From positions 310,001 through 374,000 of the forward strand of contig NZ_AXAY01000004.1 of assembly GCF_000473045.1 (NCBI RefSeq): a stretch of 64,000 nt of DNA. Direction: 5' to 3'. The notes below the pieces were generated by a model that was not told the origin of the DNA, did not search any database, and worked only from the letters and a program-made list of their open reading frames with translations. The stretch is from Bradyrhizobium sp. WSM3983. Lineage in GTDB: Bacteria; Pseudomonadota; Alphaproteobacteria; Rhizobiales; Xanthobacteraceae. The first letter of the stretch is position 1; the number at the start of each line of letters is the position of its first letter. Below are positions 8,213 through 15,840 of the stretch, in pieces. Position numbers and translations under genes: made by a program.

Positions 8213-8715
8213 TCAGGCCGGCTGAAGCACGAAATGCGCCTCGAGGCTGGTTTCCTTCGCGCTCCGCATGATCGGCCGCAGAAAGACGGTTTTGAATTCA
8301 CCGCTGTCATAGGCGAGGTGGCCGTGCGGCTGGCCGAAGATGGGAATGATCTGCGGCATCTCGAGCCGGAACGCGCCGTCCTTGTCGGTGAGCGTGGCGC
8401 CATGGCTCTGCGGCTCGTGCTCCTGCCCTTCGACCGTGTGCGCCCAGATCTGGATGCGCTGCCCGGCAAGCGGCGCCCCGTCGCCGGCGCGGCGCACGGT
8501 GCCGCTCATCCAGAAGCCGCCCTTGCCGATCCGGTCCACGATGGCCGCGCCCTTGCGGTAGTTGTTCGCCCCGCCCGTCATCGATTCAGTCGGCGCAAGG
8601 CCGTCTGCGCGGGCGGGCAGCAGGAGCCCGGAAACCCCGCCGCCAAAACGCCTGTTGCAAGGACGGAACCGCCGGCAGCGAGGAGGTTGCGGCGACTGAG
8701 TACGACGATGGTCAT
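8213..8715 (-). pseudogene. Tat-exported intradiol-dioxygenase-fold protein, frameshifted in the signal peptide
   Basis: From 8715 the frame encodes a twin-arginine signal peptide (MTIVVLSRRNLLAAGGSVLATG) and then runs out of frame to a stop at 8578. The mature part is in the -1 frame: reading it back from 8581 gives GVSGLLLPARADGLAPTES followed by MTGGANNYRKG and an intradiol-dioxygenase-like beta fold (SGTVRRAGDGAPLAGQRIQIWAH, then GQPHGHLAY). One missing base in the C4 run at 8635-8638 (plus strand) explains the break exactly. The usual Tyr/His iron ligands are only partly recognisable, so activity is uncertain even if in frame. Likely partner of the adjacent heme membrane protein. Confidence 0.75.
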
Positions 8716-8849
8716 GTCAGGTCCTCCTGGCGACGGTGGCGCTGCATAGAGGGTACAACAACGAGCGCGAAACGCCCAGTTACGACGAAGGGCGCCATGG
8801 GTCGCAATAACAGGGTTGTGAACGGAGGAGCGGCCGCTCAAGCAGCTTT

Positions 8850-8936
8850 GTAGGATGGGTAGAGCGGAAGCGAAACCCATCGAGGTCTTTCGATGACGAG
8901 ACATGATGGGTTTCGCAAGTGCTCTACCCATCCTAC
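8850..8936. repeat. hairpin repeat, GTAGGATGGGTAGAGC family (copy 3)
   Basis: Outer arms GTAGGATGGGTAGAGC and GCTCTACCCATCCTAC, inner arms GCGAAACCCATC/GATGGGTTTCGC. It lies in the 280-bp gap between the start of the dioxygenase-like gene and the start of the divergent luciferase-like gene, so here it sits between promoters rather than after a gene. Confidence 0.92.
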
Positions 8937-8995
8937 GCGATGACATTACATGTCATGCTCTCAGACGCGCAGCCCTCCACTCCGGTACCCCGCCC

Positions 8996-10003
8996 ATGAT
9001 CCCCTTCTCCGTGCTCGACCTCGCGCCCATCAGGCAGGGCGCCGATGCGTCGCAAGCGTTTCGCAATTCGCTCGATCTTGCCCAGCATGCGGAAGGCTGG
9101 GGCTTCAAGCGGTTCTGGCTCGCCGAGCATCACAACATGACCGGCATCGCGAGTGCGGCGACGTCCGTCGTGATCGGGCATGTCGCGGGCGGGACCAAGA
9201 CGATCCGCGTCGGGTCCGGCGGCGTGATGCTGCCGAACCATTCGCCGCTGGTGATCGCCGAGCAGTTCGGCACGCTGGAGTCGCTCTATCCCGGGCGGAT
9301 CGATCTCGGGCTCGGCCGCGCGCCGGGCACCGACCAGTTCACCGCGCGGGCGCTGCGGCGCGATCTCGCGACTGCTGCCGAGAATTTTCCGCATGACGTG
9401 CTGGAATTGCAGGCACTGCTCGGCGATGTGCAGCCGAACCAGACCATCCGCGCCGTACCCGGCATGGGGACGAAGGTGCCGCTCTGGATCCTCGGCTCCA
9501 GCATGTTCGGCGCGCAGCTCGCGGCCATGCTCGGGTTGCCCTTCGCGTTCGCCTCGCATTTCGCGCCGCAGATGATGATGCCGGCGCTGCGCGAGTATCG
9601 CGCACGGTTCGAGCCCTCGGTGCAGCTCGACAAGCCCTATGCGATGGTCGGCGTCAACGTGTTTGCCGCCGACAGCGACCTCGAGGCGCAGCGCATGTTC
9701 ACCTCGCTGCAACAGCAGTTCATCAACCTGCGCCGCGGCACGCCCGGCCAGCTGCCGCCGCCGGTCGACGACATGGACGCGCTGTGGTCGCCGGCCGAGA
9801 AGGCCGGCGTCGCGCAGTCGCTGGCCTGCTCCGTCGTCGGCTCGCCCGCTGTTATCGAGGAGAAGCTGAAGGCGCTGATCGCCGACACCGCCGCGGACGA
9901 GCTGATGACCACGGGGCAGATCTACGATCACGCCGCGCGGCTGCGCTCCTTCGAGATCGCGGCCAAGGTGCGGGATCGGTTGGCAGGATGGACGGCCGTT
10001 TGA
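8996..10003 (+). CDS. LLM-class flavin-dependent oxidoreductase
   Basis: 335 residues starting [19 protein letters not shown], the standard opening of the alkanal-monooxygenase-like (LuxA-like) group. Typical motifs follow: [32 protein letters not shown] and [17 protein letters not shown]. These proteins are TIM barrels that use FMNH2 supplied by a separate reductase. An upstream ATG at 8903 lies inside a repeat and is rejected. Substrate unknown. The catabolic operon downstream encodes a flavin reductase-family protein on the other strand, but there is no direct link. Confidence 0.87.
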   Translation: MIPFSVLDLAPIRQGADASQAFRNSLDLAQHAEGWGFKRFWLAEHHNMTGIASAATSVVIGHVAGGTKTIRVGSGGVMLPNHSPLVIAEQFGTLESLYPGRIDLGLGRAPGTDQFTARALRRDLATAAENFPHDVLELQALLGDVQPNQTIRAVPGMGTKVPLWILGSSMFGAQLAAMLGLPFAFASHFAPQMMMPALREYRARFEPSVQLDKPYAMVGVNVFAADSDLEAQRMFTSLQQQFINLRRGTPGQLPPPVDDMDALWSPAEKAGVAQSLACSVVGSPAVIEEKLKALIADTAADELMTTGQIYDHAARLRSFEIAAKVRDRLAGWTAV

Positions 10004-10017
10004 AACAGCTCGGCCTG

Positions 10018-10190
10018 CATGGTTCGAGACGCCCGCTTTCAGCGGGCTCCTCACCATGAGGGTCTAACAGCAACACCGGGCCTCATCCTGAGGAGCCCGC
10101 CAAAAGGCGGGCGTCTCGAAGGATGGCCGTGGGCGAGAGCTGGGCCTTCATGGTTCGAGACGGCGCTAACGCGCCTCCTCACCACGAGGG
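10018..10190. repeat. intergenic hairpin repeats, CTCATGGTGAGGAG family (three tandem units)
   Basis: Three units: CATGGTTCGAGACGCCCGC...GGGCTCCTCACCATGAGG, then CCTCATCCTGAGGAGCCCGCC...GGCGGGCGTCTCGAAGGATGG, then CATGGTTCGAGACGGCGC...GCGCCTCCTCACCACGAGG. Each folds on itself and the units pair with each other in alternating orientation. The block fills the whole gap between two convergent genes, where it may serve as a two-way transcript end. Confidence 0.85.
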
Positions 10191-10195
10191 TTTGG

Positions 10196-11071
10196 CTAGT
10201 CCGGAAACCCGAACAGTTTTGCCGGATTGTGCACGAGGATCTTTTCCAGTTCGGCCTTATCAGGCGCGTAGCGGAACATCAGTTCGAGCAGATCGGCGTC
10301 GTTCGGCGGCTGCTTGACGGAGACCGGGTGCGGCCAGTCGCTGGCCCAGACGCAGCGGTCGATCGCGGCCTCGATATAGGTGCGCGCGATCGGAATCACG
10401 TCGTCGTAGGGCGGACCGACCTGGGAGGTCTTCTCGCCGAGCGAGAGCATGACCCAGAAATTGCCCTTGGCGAGCAGCTCCAGCATCTTGCGCAGGTTCG
10501 GATCGTCCTTGCCGCGCGAGGGCTCGGGCCGCGCCATGTGATCGATCAGCACGGGCACGTCGAGATTCTCGTACTTGGCGACGCTGGAGACGATGCCGTC
10601 CTTCTCCGGCTGGATCTTGACGTACCAGCCGAGCTCGCGGATGCGGGCGATCGCCCGGGCGAAATCGGCGTCCGACAGCACCGCGCCCAGTTCCTGTCGA
10701 AAACTGAAGCGCGCGCCGCGCACGCCGGCGTCATGCAACTCGGCAAGGTAAGAATCGCTCGCCTCCGCGAACACCAGCGCGTTGGCGCAGCCGCGGTAGT
10801 TCGGGCCCATCGCGGCGAGGCCGTCGAGCACGACGGCATGGTCGGCGCCATAGGTCGTGGTCTGCACGATGATGCCGCGCTCGATTCCGAGCGTCTTGTG
10901 CACGCGCCGCGCCGCTTCCCAGGTTGCAGTCGGCATCCGATAGGCCGCACCGGGACGCTCCGGATATTTGTCCACGGGACCGAGCACGTGAAACTGGCTG
11001 TCGACGGTCTTCGGCGGCGGTGCCTTGATCGGGCGGCGCGGATTGGGATCGAACGGCAGATAGGTCGGCAT
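10196..11071 (-). CDS. amidohydrolase, 2-pyrone-4,6-dicarboxylate lactonase (LigI)-like
   Basis: 291 residues from MPTYLPFDPNPRRP, after which PKTVDSQFHVLGP replaces the usual HxH metal motif with QFH. Later features are LVIDHMARP-like VLIDHMARPEP and the terminal SDWPHP, both typical of LigI, an amidohydrolase-superfamily lactonase that works without a metal. That makes ring-opened or lactone acids from aromatic catabolism the likely substrates. It is the last gene of the six-gene operon controlled from 14.9 kb. ACMSD-type decarboxylases are a more distant alternative, but they need the metal ligands missing here. Confidence 0.8.
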   Translation of the reverse strand: MPTYLPFDPNPRRPIKAPPPKTVDSQFHVLGPVDKYPERPGAAYRMPTATWEAARRVHKTLGIERGIIVQTTTYGADHAVVLDGLAAMGPNYRGCANALVFAEASDSYLAELHDAGVRGARFSFRQELGAVLSDADFARAIARIRELGWYVKIQPEKDGIVSSVAKYENLDVPVLIDHMARPEPSRGKDDPNLRKMLELLAKGNFWVMLSLGEKTSQVGPPYDDVIPIARTYIEAAIDRCVWASDWPHPVSVKQPPNDADLLELMFRYAPDKAELEKILVHNPAKLFGFPD

Positions 11072-11085
11072 GCAAAAATGCTCCT

Positions 11086-11478
11086 TCAGTCGATCACGGC
11101 GGTGAAGTCGCACTGCACCAGCGCGCCCCCATCCATGTCGTCCATCGGCAGCGCGTGCCGCGCCGGGCGCGAATGCTCGTCTGGAAACATCTTCAGCCAC
11201 TCGACATTGACCGGGCCGCGCTGCGTGCGGTCCTTCAGCCACACCGTCATCTTGATGATGTCGTCCGTGCTGCCGCCGGCGGCCTCCACGGTCGCCTTCA
11301 TATGCGCGAACATGTTGGCGCATTGCGCGTCGAGACTCTCGGGCATCGCGCCGGCCGCATCGCGGCCGAGGATGACGCCTGATATCACGAGATTTCCGAT
11401 GCGGCAGGCGTTCGGAATCGGATTGGCATGCTTGAAGGCGCCGATATGGATGCTCTTGCGCCGCGTTGGACCTGACAT
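11086..11478 (-). CDS. RidA (YjgF/YER057c/UK114) family protein
   Basis: 130 residues from MSGPTRRKSIHIGAF, with NPIPNACRIGNLVISGVILGRD, the MFAHMKATVEAAGGSTDDIIKM helix region and SRPARHALPM near the C-terminus, where family members carry the catalytic Arg that binds the carboxylate of imine or enamine substrates. RidA proteins deaminate reactive enamines; some subgroups act in aromatic pathways, such as 2-aminomuconate deaminases. It sits between the hydratase and the amidohydrolase in one operon (25 and 14 bp gaps), so a pathway-specific deaminase is more likely than housekeeping RidA. Confidence 0.87.
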   Translation of the reverse strand: MSGPTRRKSIHIGAFKHANPIPNACRIGNLVISGVILGRDAAGAMPESLDAQCANMFAHMKATVEAAGGSTDDIIKMTVWLKDRTQRGPVNVEWLKMFPDEHSRPARHALPMDDMDGGALVQCDFTAVID

Positions 11479-11503
11479 GCTGCGTTCCCTCTTTATTGTT
11501 GGT

Positions 11504-12307
11504 TCAGACGAACTGACACGACACCGAGCCGAAGGTGCCATAGTCGGCGTGGAAGGTGTCGCCGCGACGAATATCGACCGGACGCGTGAACGATCCCGCC
11601 AGCACCACCTCGCCGGCGGCGAGATGCTCGTCATGCGGTGCGAGGCGGTTGGCGAGCCAGGCGATGCCGTTGGCGGGATGGTTGAGCACGCCCGCGGCAA
11701 GCCCAGTCTCCTCGACCTCGCCGTTGCGGAACAGCAGCGCGCCGATCCAGCGCAGATCCGCATCCAGCGGGCGGAACGGCCGGCCGCCGAGCACCAGCGC
11801 GGCATTGGCCGCGTTGTCGGAGATCGTGTCCACGACCTTTCGCGTCTTGCCGGTCTCAGGATCGACGCGATGCATGCGCGTCTCCAGGATCTCGAGTGCC
11901 GGCGTGACGTAATCGGTGGCGTTGAGCACATCGAAGATGGTGCAGTCAGGCCCGCGCAGCGGCGCCTTCAGCACGAAGGCGAGCTCGACCTCGATCCGCG
12001 GCGCGTGAAAGCGGTCGAACGGGATCGGCGTGGCATCGGCATAGAACATGTCGGCGAACAGCACGCCGTAATCGGGCTCGGAGATGCCGACTGCGTTCTG
12101 CATCGCCTTCGAGGTCAGGCCGATCTTGTGGCCCTTGATGACGCGGCCGCGGCCGAGCTGAAGTTTCGTCCAGGCGCGCTGAACCGCGTAGGCATCCTCG
12201 ATACTGAAACCCGGATACTCCTTGGAGAACATCGGAATCAGCGCCTTGGTGCGCTCGGCTTCATCCAGGCGCGCGGCAAGGCGCTCGATCGTGGCGGTAT
12301 CGAGCAT
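11504..12307 (-). CDS. hpaH: 2-oxo-hept-3-ene-1,7-dioate hydratase (HpaH-like)
   Basis: 267 residues, full family length, with [55 protein letters not shown] and [15 protein letters not shown]. These match, from memory and almost without gaps, E. coli HpaH of homoprotocatechuate breakdown. The enzyme adds water to a 2-hydroxy-dienoate using Mg2+ or Mn2+ held by the E.E acidic residues of IEVE. The gene starts 3 bp after the stop of the FAH-family gene, so the two are translationally linked. Substrate could be a close homologue, because the dioxygenase and dehydrogenase of the classical pathway are absent from this window. Confidence 0.85.
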   Translation of the reverse strand: MLDTATIERLAARLDEAERTKALIPMFSKEYPGFSIEDAYAVQRAWTKLQLGRGRVIKGHKIGLTSKAMQNAVGISEPDYGVLFADMFYADATPIPFDRFHAPRIEVELAFVLKAPLRGPDCTIFDVLNATDYVTPALEILETRMHRVDPETGKTRKVVDTISDNAANAALVLGGRPFRPLDADLRWIGALLFRNGEVEETGLAAGVLNHPANGIAWLANRLAPHDEHLAAGEVVLAGSFTRPVDIRRGDTFHADYGTFGSVSCQFV

Positions 12308-12310
12308 GAC

Positions 12311-13171
12311 TTACTGCTCTGCCACGACGGTATTGCGCAGCACGCCGATGCGGCTGGACTCGACCTCGACGACGTCGCCAACCTTGAGCCAGCGCGGTGG
12401 ATCGAAGCGAACACCCGCTCCCGTCGGCGTGCCCGTCACGATCATGTCGCCGGGCTTCAGTGTGGCGAAGGTCGAGAGATAGGAGATCAGGACATCGAAC
12501 GGGAACATCAGCCGCTCGGTCGTGTCCTGCTGCCGCACCTCGCCGTTGACGCGCGTGATGACGTCGTGCGGCCCGCGCGGATCGAGCTCATCTGCGGTGA
12601 CGATCCAGGGACCGATGCTGCCGGAGCGATCGAAGTTCTTGCCTTGCGTGACGTTGAACTTGCCGTGGCGCAGCCAGTCGCGGATCGTGCCCTCGTTGCA
12701 CAACGTCATGCCGAAGATGTGCGACCAGGCTTTTTCGCGCGGGATGTGACGGCCGCCCTGCCCGATCACGATGACGAGTTCGCCTTCGTAATCGAGCTGC
12801 TCAGAGACGTGCGGCTTCTCCAGAGGCTGGCCGGAGCCTGTCACCGAGGACATGCTGCGCACGAACAGGCTCGGATATTTGGGCAACTCGGAATTGTCTT
12901 TATATTCGGCGTTGCGCTCGGCGTAGTTGACGCCGATGCACCAGAGCTTTTCGGGCGCCAGGACCGGAGGCAGCAGCGTGAGCTGGTCCAGCGCATAGTC
13001 AGGCTTCTGGCCGGCCACCGCCTCCTGCGCTTCGGCCAGCGCGTTGGCGGCGATCAGCGCCTTCACATCGGAGAAGTCGCGGCCGATCCGCGTGGTCAGA
13101 TCGACGACACCACCATCAACAGCCGCGCCATAGCGCGGCTCTCCGTCCACCAGATAGCTCAACAGTCGCAT
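12311..13171 (-). CDS. fumarylacetoacetate hydrolase family protein (HpaG-like)
   Basis: 286 residues from MRLLSYLVDG. The FAH catalytic core is clear: KLWCIGVNYAERNAEY, then the metal-binding LDYEGELVIVIGQGGR with E-x-E, FGMTLCNEGTIRDW, GKNFDRSGSIGPW and GTPTGAG. Members cleave or decarboxylate C-C bonds of 2,4-dioxo acids; next to an HpaH homologue the likely role is isomerase/decarboxylase of a ring-fission product. A 36-bp longer frame start is not supported. It is translated just upstream of the hydratase in the same operon. Confidence 0.85.
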   Translation of the reverse strand: MRLLSYLVDGEPRYGAAVDGGVVDLTTRIGRDFSDVKALIAANALAEAQEAVAGQKPDYALDQLTLLPPVLAPEKLWCIGVNYAERNAEYKDNSELPKYPSLFVRSMSSVTGSGQPLEKPHVSEQLDYEGELVIVIGQGGRHIPREKAWSHIFGMTLCNEGTIRDWLRHGKFNVTQGKNFDRSGSIGPWIVTADELDPRGPHDVITRVNGEVRQQDTTERLMFPFDVLISYLSTFATLKPGDMIVTGTPTGAGVRFDPPRWLKVGDVVEVESSRIGVLRNTVVAEQ

Positions 13172-13220
13172 CGTCGTTCTCCAATGGTCTTCAGGCGGCG
13201 TACGCAAGCCGTCCGCACGC

Positions 13221-13838
13221 TCAGTCCTTCGATTTGGGAGTCTGGAAGACGGTGTTCAGCGTCACGATCTCGCCGAGGCGGGCATAACGGGGGCCGCCGA
13301 TGCGGGCGATCGGATCGAGTGCTTTGGTTTCGACCTTGCCGTCGGTGACGAGGCCGTCGCGGATGTGGAACATCACGACCTCGCCGACGATCAGCCGGCT
13401 GCGCGCCTCGCCGAATTCGAGGCACTGGCGAAAGCGGCACTCCATCGCAACCGGCGCAGCGGCCAGCCTGCGCACCTTGATGCGCTCGCAGTCGAGCGTC
13501 TCCAGCCCGAGATGCTCGACCTCGCTGATTTCAGGCGGATGCTCGACCGAGCTGTCATGCACCGCGTTCATCAGCGGCGTATCGGCGATGTGGATCACGT
13601 ATTCCTCGGTGTCGAGGATGTTGTGTGCGGTGTCCTTGTAGTCCGCGCCCTTGCGGCCGACGCTGATGGCAAGCATCGGCGGCTTCTGCGAGACGAAAGT
13701 GAAGGCGCTGAACGGCGCGAGGTTGAGCACGCCGCTGCGTGACAGGCTGGTCACCCAGGCGATCGGGCGCGGCACCACGATGCCGGTCATCAGCCGGTAG
13801 ATGCGCTCCGCGCCGAACTCGGTGGGGTCGATCCGCAT
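13221..13838 (-). CDS. flavin reductase-like (split-barrel FMN-binding) protein
   Basis: 205 residues with ERIYRLMTGIVVPRPIAWVTSLSRSG near the N-terminus and NLAPFSAFTFVSQKPPMLAISVG, the FMN-phosphate binding signature of the DIM6/NTAB flavin-reductase domain, then KDTAHNILDTEEYVIHI. It could supply reduced flavin to a monooxygenase or act on a substrate itself. The operon contains no two-component oxygenase subunit. It ends 49 bp before the FAH-family start and begins 3 bp after the Bug-protein stop, so it is the second gene of the operon. Confidence 0.85.
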   Translation of the reverse strand: MRIDPTEFGAERIYRLMTGIVVPRPIAWVTSLSRSGVLNLAPFSAFTFVSQKPPMLAISVGRKGADYKDTAHNILDTEEYVIHIADTPLMNAVHDSSVEHPPEISEVEHLGLETLDCERIKVRRLAAAPVAMECRFRQCLEFGEARSRLIVGEVVMFHIRDGLVTDGKVETKALDPIARIGGPRYARLGEIVTLNTVFQTPKSKD

Positions 13839-13841
13839 CGC

Positions 13842-14807
13842 TCAGTCAGCCTTGATGTTGGCCTTGCGCACGACCGGAATCCACTTGGCGTCCTCGCGCT
13901 CGAGATAAGCCCGGAATTCGTCCGGCGTCATCGCGACGGCTTCGCCGCCAAGCTTGTCGAACTTGTCGACCACGCCGGGGTCTTTGAGGATCGCGACCAG
14001 CGTCTCGTGCAGCTTGTCCACGATCGGCGCCGGCGTGCCCGCGGGCGCGAACAGGCCGGTAAAGGTCTGGCCGTCAAAGTCCTTGTAGCCGAGCTCGGAG
14101 AAGGTCGGCACGTCAGGCAAGGACTTCAGGCGATGCGGACTGGTGACCGCGAGCGCCCGGAACAGACCGGCCTTGATATGCTGGAGGCTGACCGTAAGCT
14201 GGTCGAAGGCGAACTGCACCTGGCCGCCGAGCAGATCGTTGATGGCCGGCGCATTGCCGCGGTAATGCGCCGTGACCCATTGCAGGTCGAGGCTCGACTG
14301 CATCAGCTCGCTGAGCAGATGGTTGGTGGTGCCGGGGCCGGGCGAGGCCATGGTCAGCTTGCCGGGCTCACGCTTGGCGAGGTCGATGAACTCCTTGAAG
14401 GTCGCAGCCTGCACCGACGGATGGACCTCGAGCACCAACGGCGTCATCGAGATGGTCGAGATCGGCAGAAAATCCTTCTTCCAGTTATAGGCATCACGCT
14501 TGTTGATCTCGGTCGCGAACAGCACCGGGCCGTTGGCGCCGACGAACAGCGTGTAGCCGTCGGGTGCCGATTTCACGAAGGCTTCGCCCGCGATCATGCC
14601 GCCGGCACCGGCCTTGTTTTCGATGATGAAAGGCTGGCCGAGCTTTTCCTGGAGCTTGTCGGCGATGATGCGCGCGGCGCTGTCGACATTGCCGCCGGCG
14701 GGATAGGGCACGATCAGCTTGACGCTGCGCGCCGGCCATTGCTGAGCCGACACCGGCCCCGCCAGCATGGCAGTTACAGCAGCGATGGCAATCGCGATTA
14801 ATCTCAT
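13842..14807 (-). CDS. Bug-family tripartite tricarboxylate transporter substrate-binding protein
   Basis: 321 residues from MRLIAIAIAAVTAMLAGPVSA, a clear Sec signal peptide ending AQQ. The mature part has VKLIVPYPAGGNVDSAARI, NKAGAGGMIAGEAF, SAPDGYTLFVGANG and the PLDVPTF-like LPDVPTFSELG, all hallmarks of Bug periplasmic receptors for carboxylates. No TctA/TctB membrane genes are adjacent, so it is an orphan receptor that would share a transporter encoded elsewhere. It is the first gene of the catabolic operon and faces the IclR gene across a 129-bp control region. Confidence 0.9.
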   Translation of the reverse strand: MRLIAIAIAAVTAMLAGPVSAQQWPARSVKLIVPYPAGGNVDSAARIIADKLQEKLGQPFIIENKAGAGGMIAGEAFVKSAPDGYTLFVGANGPVLFATEINKRDAYNWKKDFLPISTISMTPLVLEVHPSVQAATFKEFIDLAKREPGKLTMASPGPGTTNHLLSELMQSSLDLQWVTAHYRGNAPAINDLLGGQVQFAFDQLTVSLQHIKAGLFRALAVTSPHRLKSLPDVPTFSELGYKDFDGQTFTGLFAPAGTPAPIVDKLHETLVAILKDPGVVDKFDKLGGEAVAMTPDEFRAYLEREDAKWIPVVRKANIKAD

Positions 14808-14926
14808 GTTAACCTCCCGGCGGCGCTTCCAATTCCACGTCGAGTGCCCTGTCGTTGCGCATGGCGCTCGATCGCCGCGCAATCTCCAGACGAGCGCTTT
14901 ACCTGTCGAGTGAATTATGGCGTTCT

Positions 14927-14943
14927 TGTCCATATTATGGACA
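14927..14943. promoter_or_regulatory. perfect 17-bp operator over the iclR start codon
   Basis: TGTCCATATTATGGACA: two 8-nt arms around a single central T. The right arm contains the ATG (14937) of the IclR gene. It lies 120 bp from the start of the divergent catabolic operon. Length, symmetry and place fit an IclR-dimer site giving autorepression; the assignment to IclR is inference. Confidence 0.75.
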
Positions 14944-15743
14944 GAGCCAATTCCAGCAAATCCGCCCGCCGCGCGTTGGAGCCGCGACAAGGCGCGCAGG
15001 CGATCCGGCGCGCGCTTGCCGTGCTGCGTATTCTTGCCGCAGGTCGCGAAGACGGTGTGCCATTGGCCGAGGTCGTGCAGGCCACCGGCCTCACGCGCCC
15101 GACCGTGCACCGCATTGTTCACGTGCTGATCGAGGAAGGCATCGTCGAGCGGCACGGCAGGACCGGCCGCTACGCGATCGGCAACCAGGTGCCGGAATTG
15201 GCGCTCGCGCGTCCGCGGCCCTCGCCGCTGCTCGTCGCCGCAGGCCCTTCGTTGCGCCGCGCCTCCGCCGAGATCGGCGACACGCTGTTCCTGACAATGC
15301 GGACCGGCAACGACACGCTATGCGTCGACCGCAGGATCGGCGCCTATCCGATCCAGGTGCTGTCGATCGAGGTCGGCGCGCGCCGCCCGCTCGGCGTCTC
15401 CAGCGCGGGCGTCGCGATCCTCGCCGCGCTGCCGGCGCCGGACGCGCGAAAAATCGTCGCAGCCAACGAAAAGAGATTCGAGGCCTATCGGACCGATGCC
15501 GCAACCGTGCTCGGCCAGGTCACCGCGGCGCGGCGGCGAGGATACGCCATGCGGGAGATCGGACTCGTGCAGGGCACGAAATCGATCTCGACCTGGATCA
15601 AGACCCCGGACGGACGGCCCGCGGCTGCCATGACCGTCTCCGCCGTTCGGACGAGGCTCGGCCCGCGCCGCGAGCAGGAGGTCGCGGAGATCTTGTTGCG
15701 CGAGACCCGCGCGATCGAGCAGGCCATCGGCACAAATATCTAG
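14937..15743 (+). CDS. IclR family transcriptional regulator
   Basis: 268 residues from MDRANSSKSARR. A winged helix (AIRRALAVLRILAAGREDGVPL, then VVQATGLTRPTVHRIVHVLIEEG) at about 20-85 is followed by the GAF-like effector domain (GDTLFLTMRTGNDTLCVDRRIG, later GTKSISTWIKTPDG). IclR proteins usually bind a carboxylate or aromatic effector and control a neighbouring catabolic operon; here that is the divergent Bug-to-amidohydrolase operon. An in-frame ATG at 14844 is open, but 14937 is chosen because the protein begins in the normal family position and the operator overlaps it. Confidence 0.88.
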   Translation: MDRANSSKSARRALEPRQGAQAIRRALAVLRILAAGREDGVPLAEVVQATGLTRPTVHRIVHVLIEEGIVERHGRTGRYAIGNQVPELALARPRPSPLLVAAGPSLRRASAEIGDTLFLTMRTGNDTLCVDRRIGAYPIQVLSIEVGARRPLGVSSAGVAILAALPAPDARKIVAANEKRFEAYRTDAATVLGQVTAARRRGYAMREIGLVQGTKSISTWIKTPDGRPAAAMTVSAVRTRLGPRREQEVAEILLRETRAIEQAIGTNI

Positions 15744-15840
15744 CGCTGCGTGAGCTCGCGTGACGCTGTCAATAGGCTGACGTGGCGGGCGTTTTTGTGG
15801 CACAAGGGCCGCCATCGCCGATCGACCAACGAGGCCACGC

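Noticed and set aside
8578-8946. 122-residue protein with [10 protein letters not shown] near its N-terminus
   Set aside because: MGFA.ALPIL is the translation of the hairpin repeat and appears wherever it lies. Only the part from 8715 (Tat signal) is real, and it is frameshifted.
10019-13348. A 1109-codon open frame on the plus strand across the catabolic operon
   Set aside because: It is antisense to several genes with clear protein families. Its product is rich in Arg, His, Asp and Ala and matches no family, as expected for the reverse frame of GC-rich genes.
15744-15840. SAM-II or SAM/SAH riboswitch before metY
   Set aside because: The leader is only 97 nt. I saw neither the SAM-II pseudoknot core nor a SAM/SAH-like stem.
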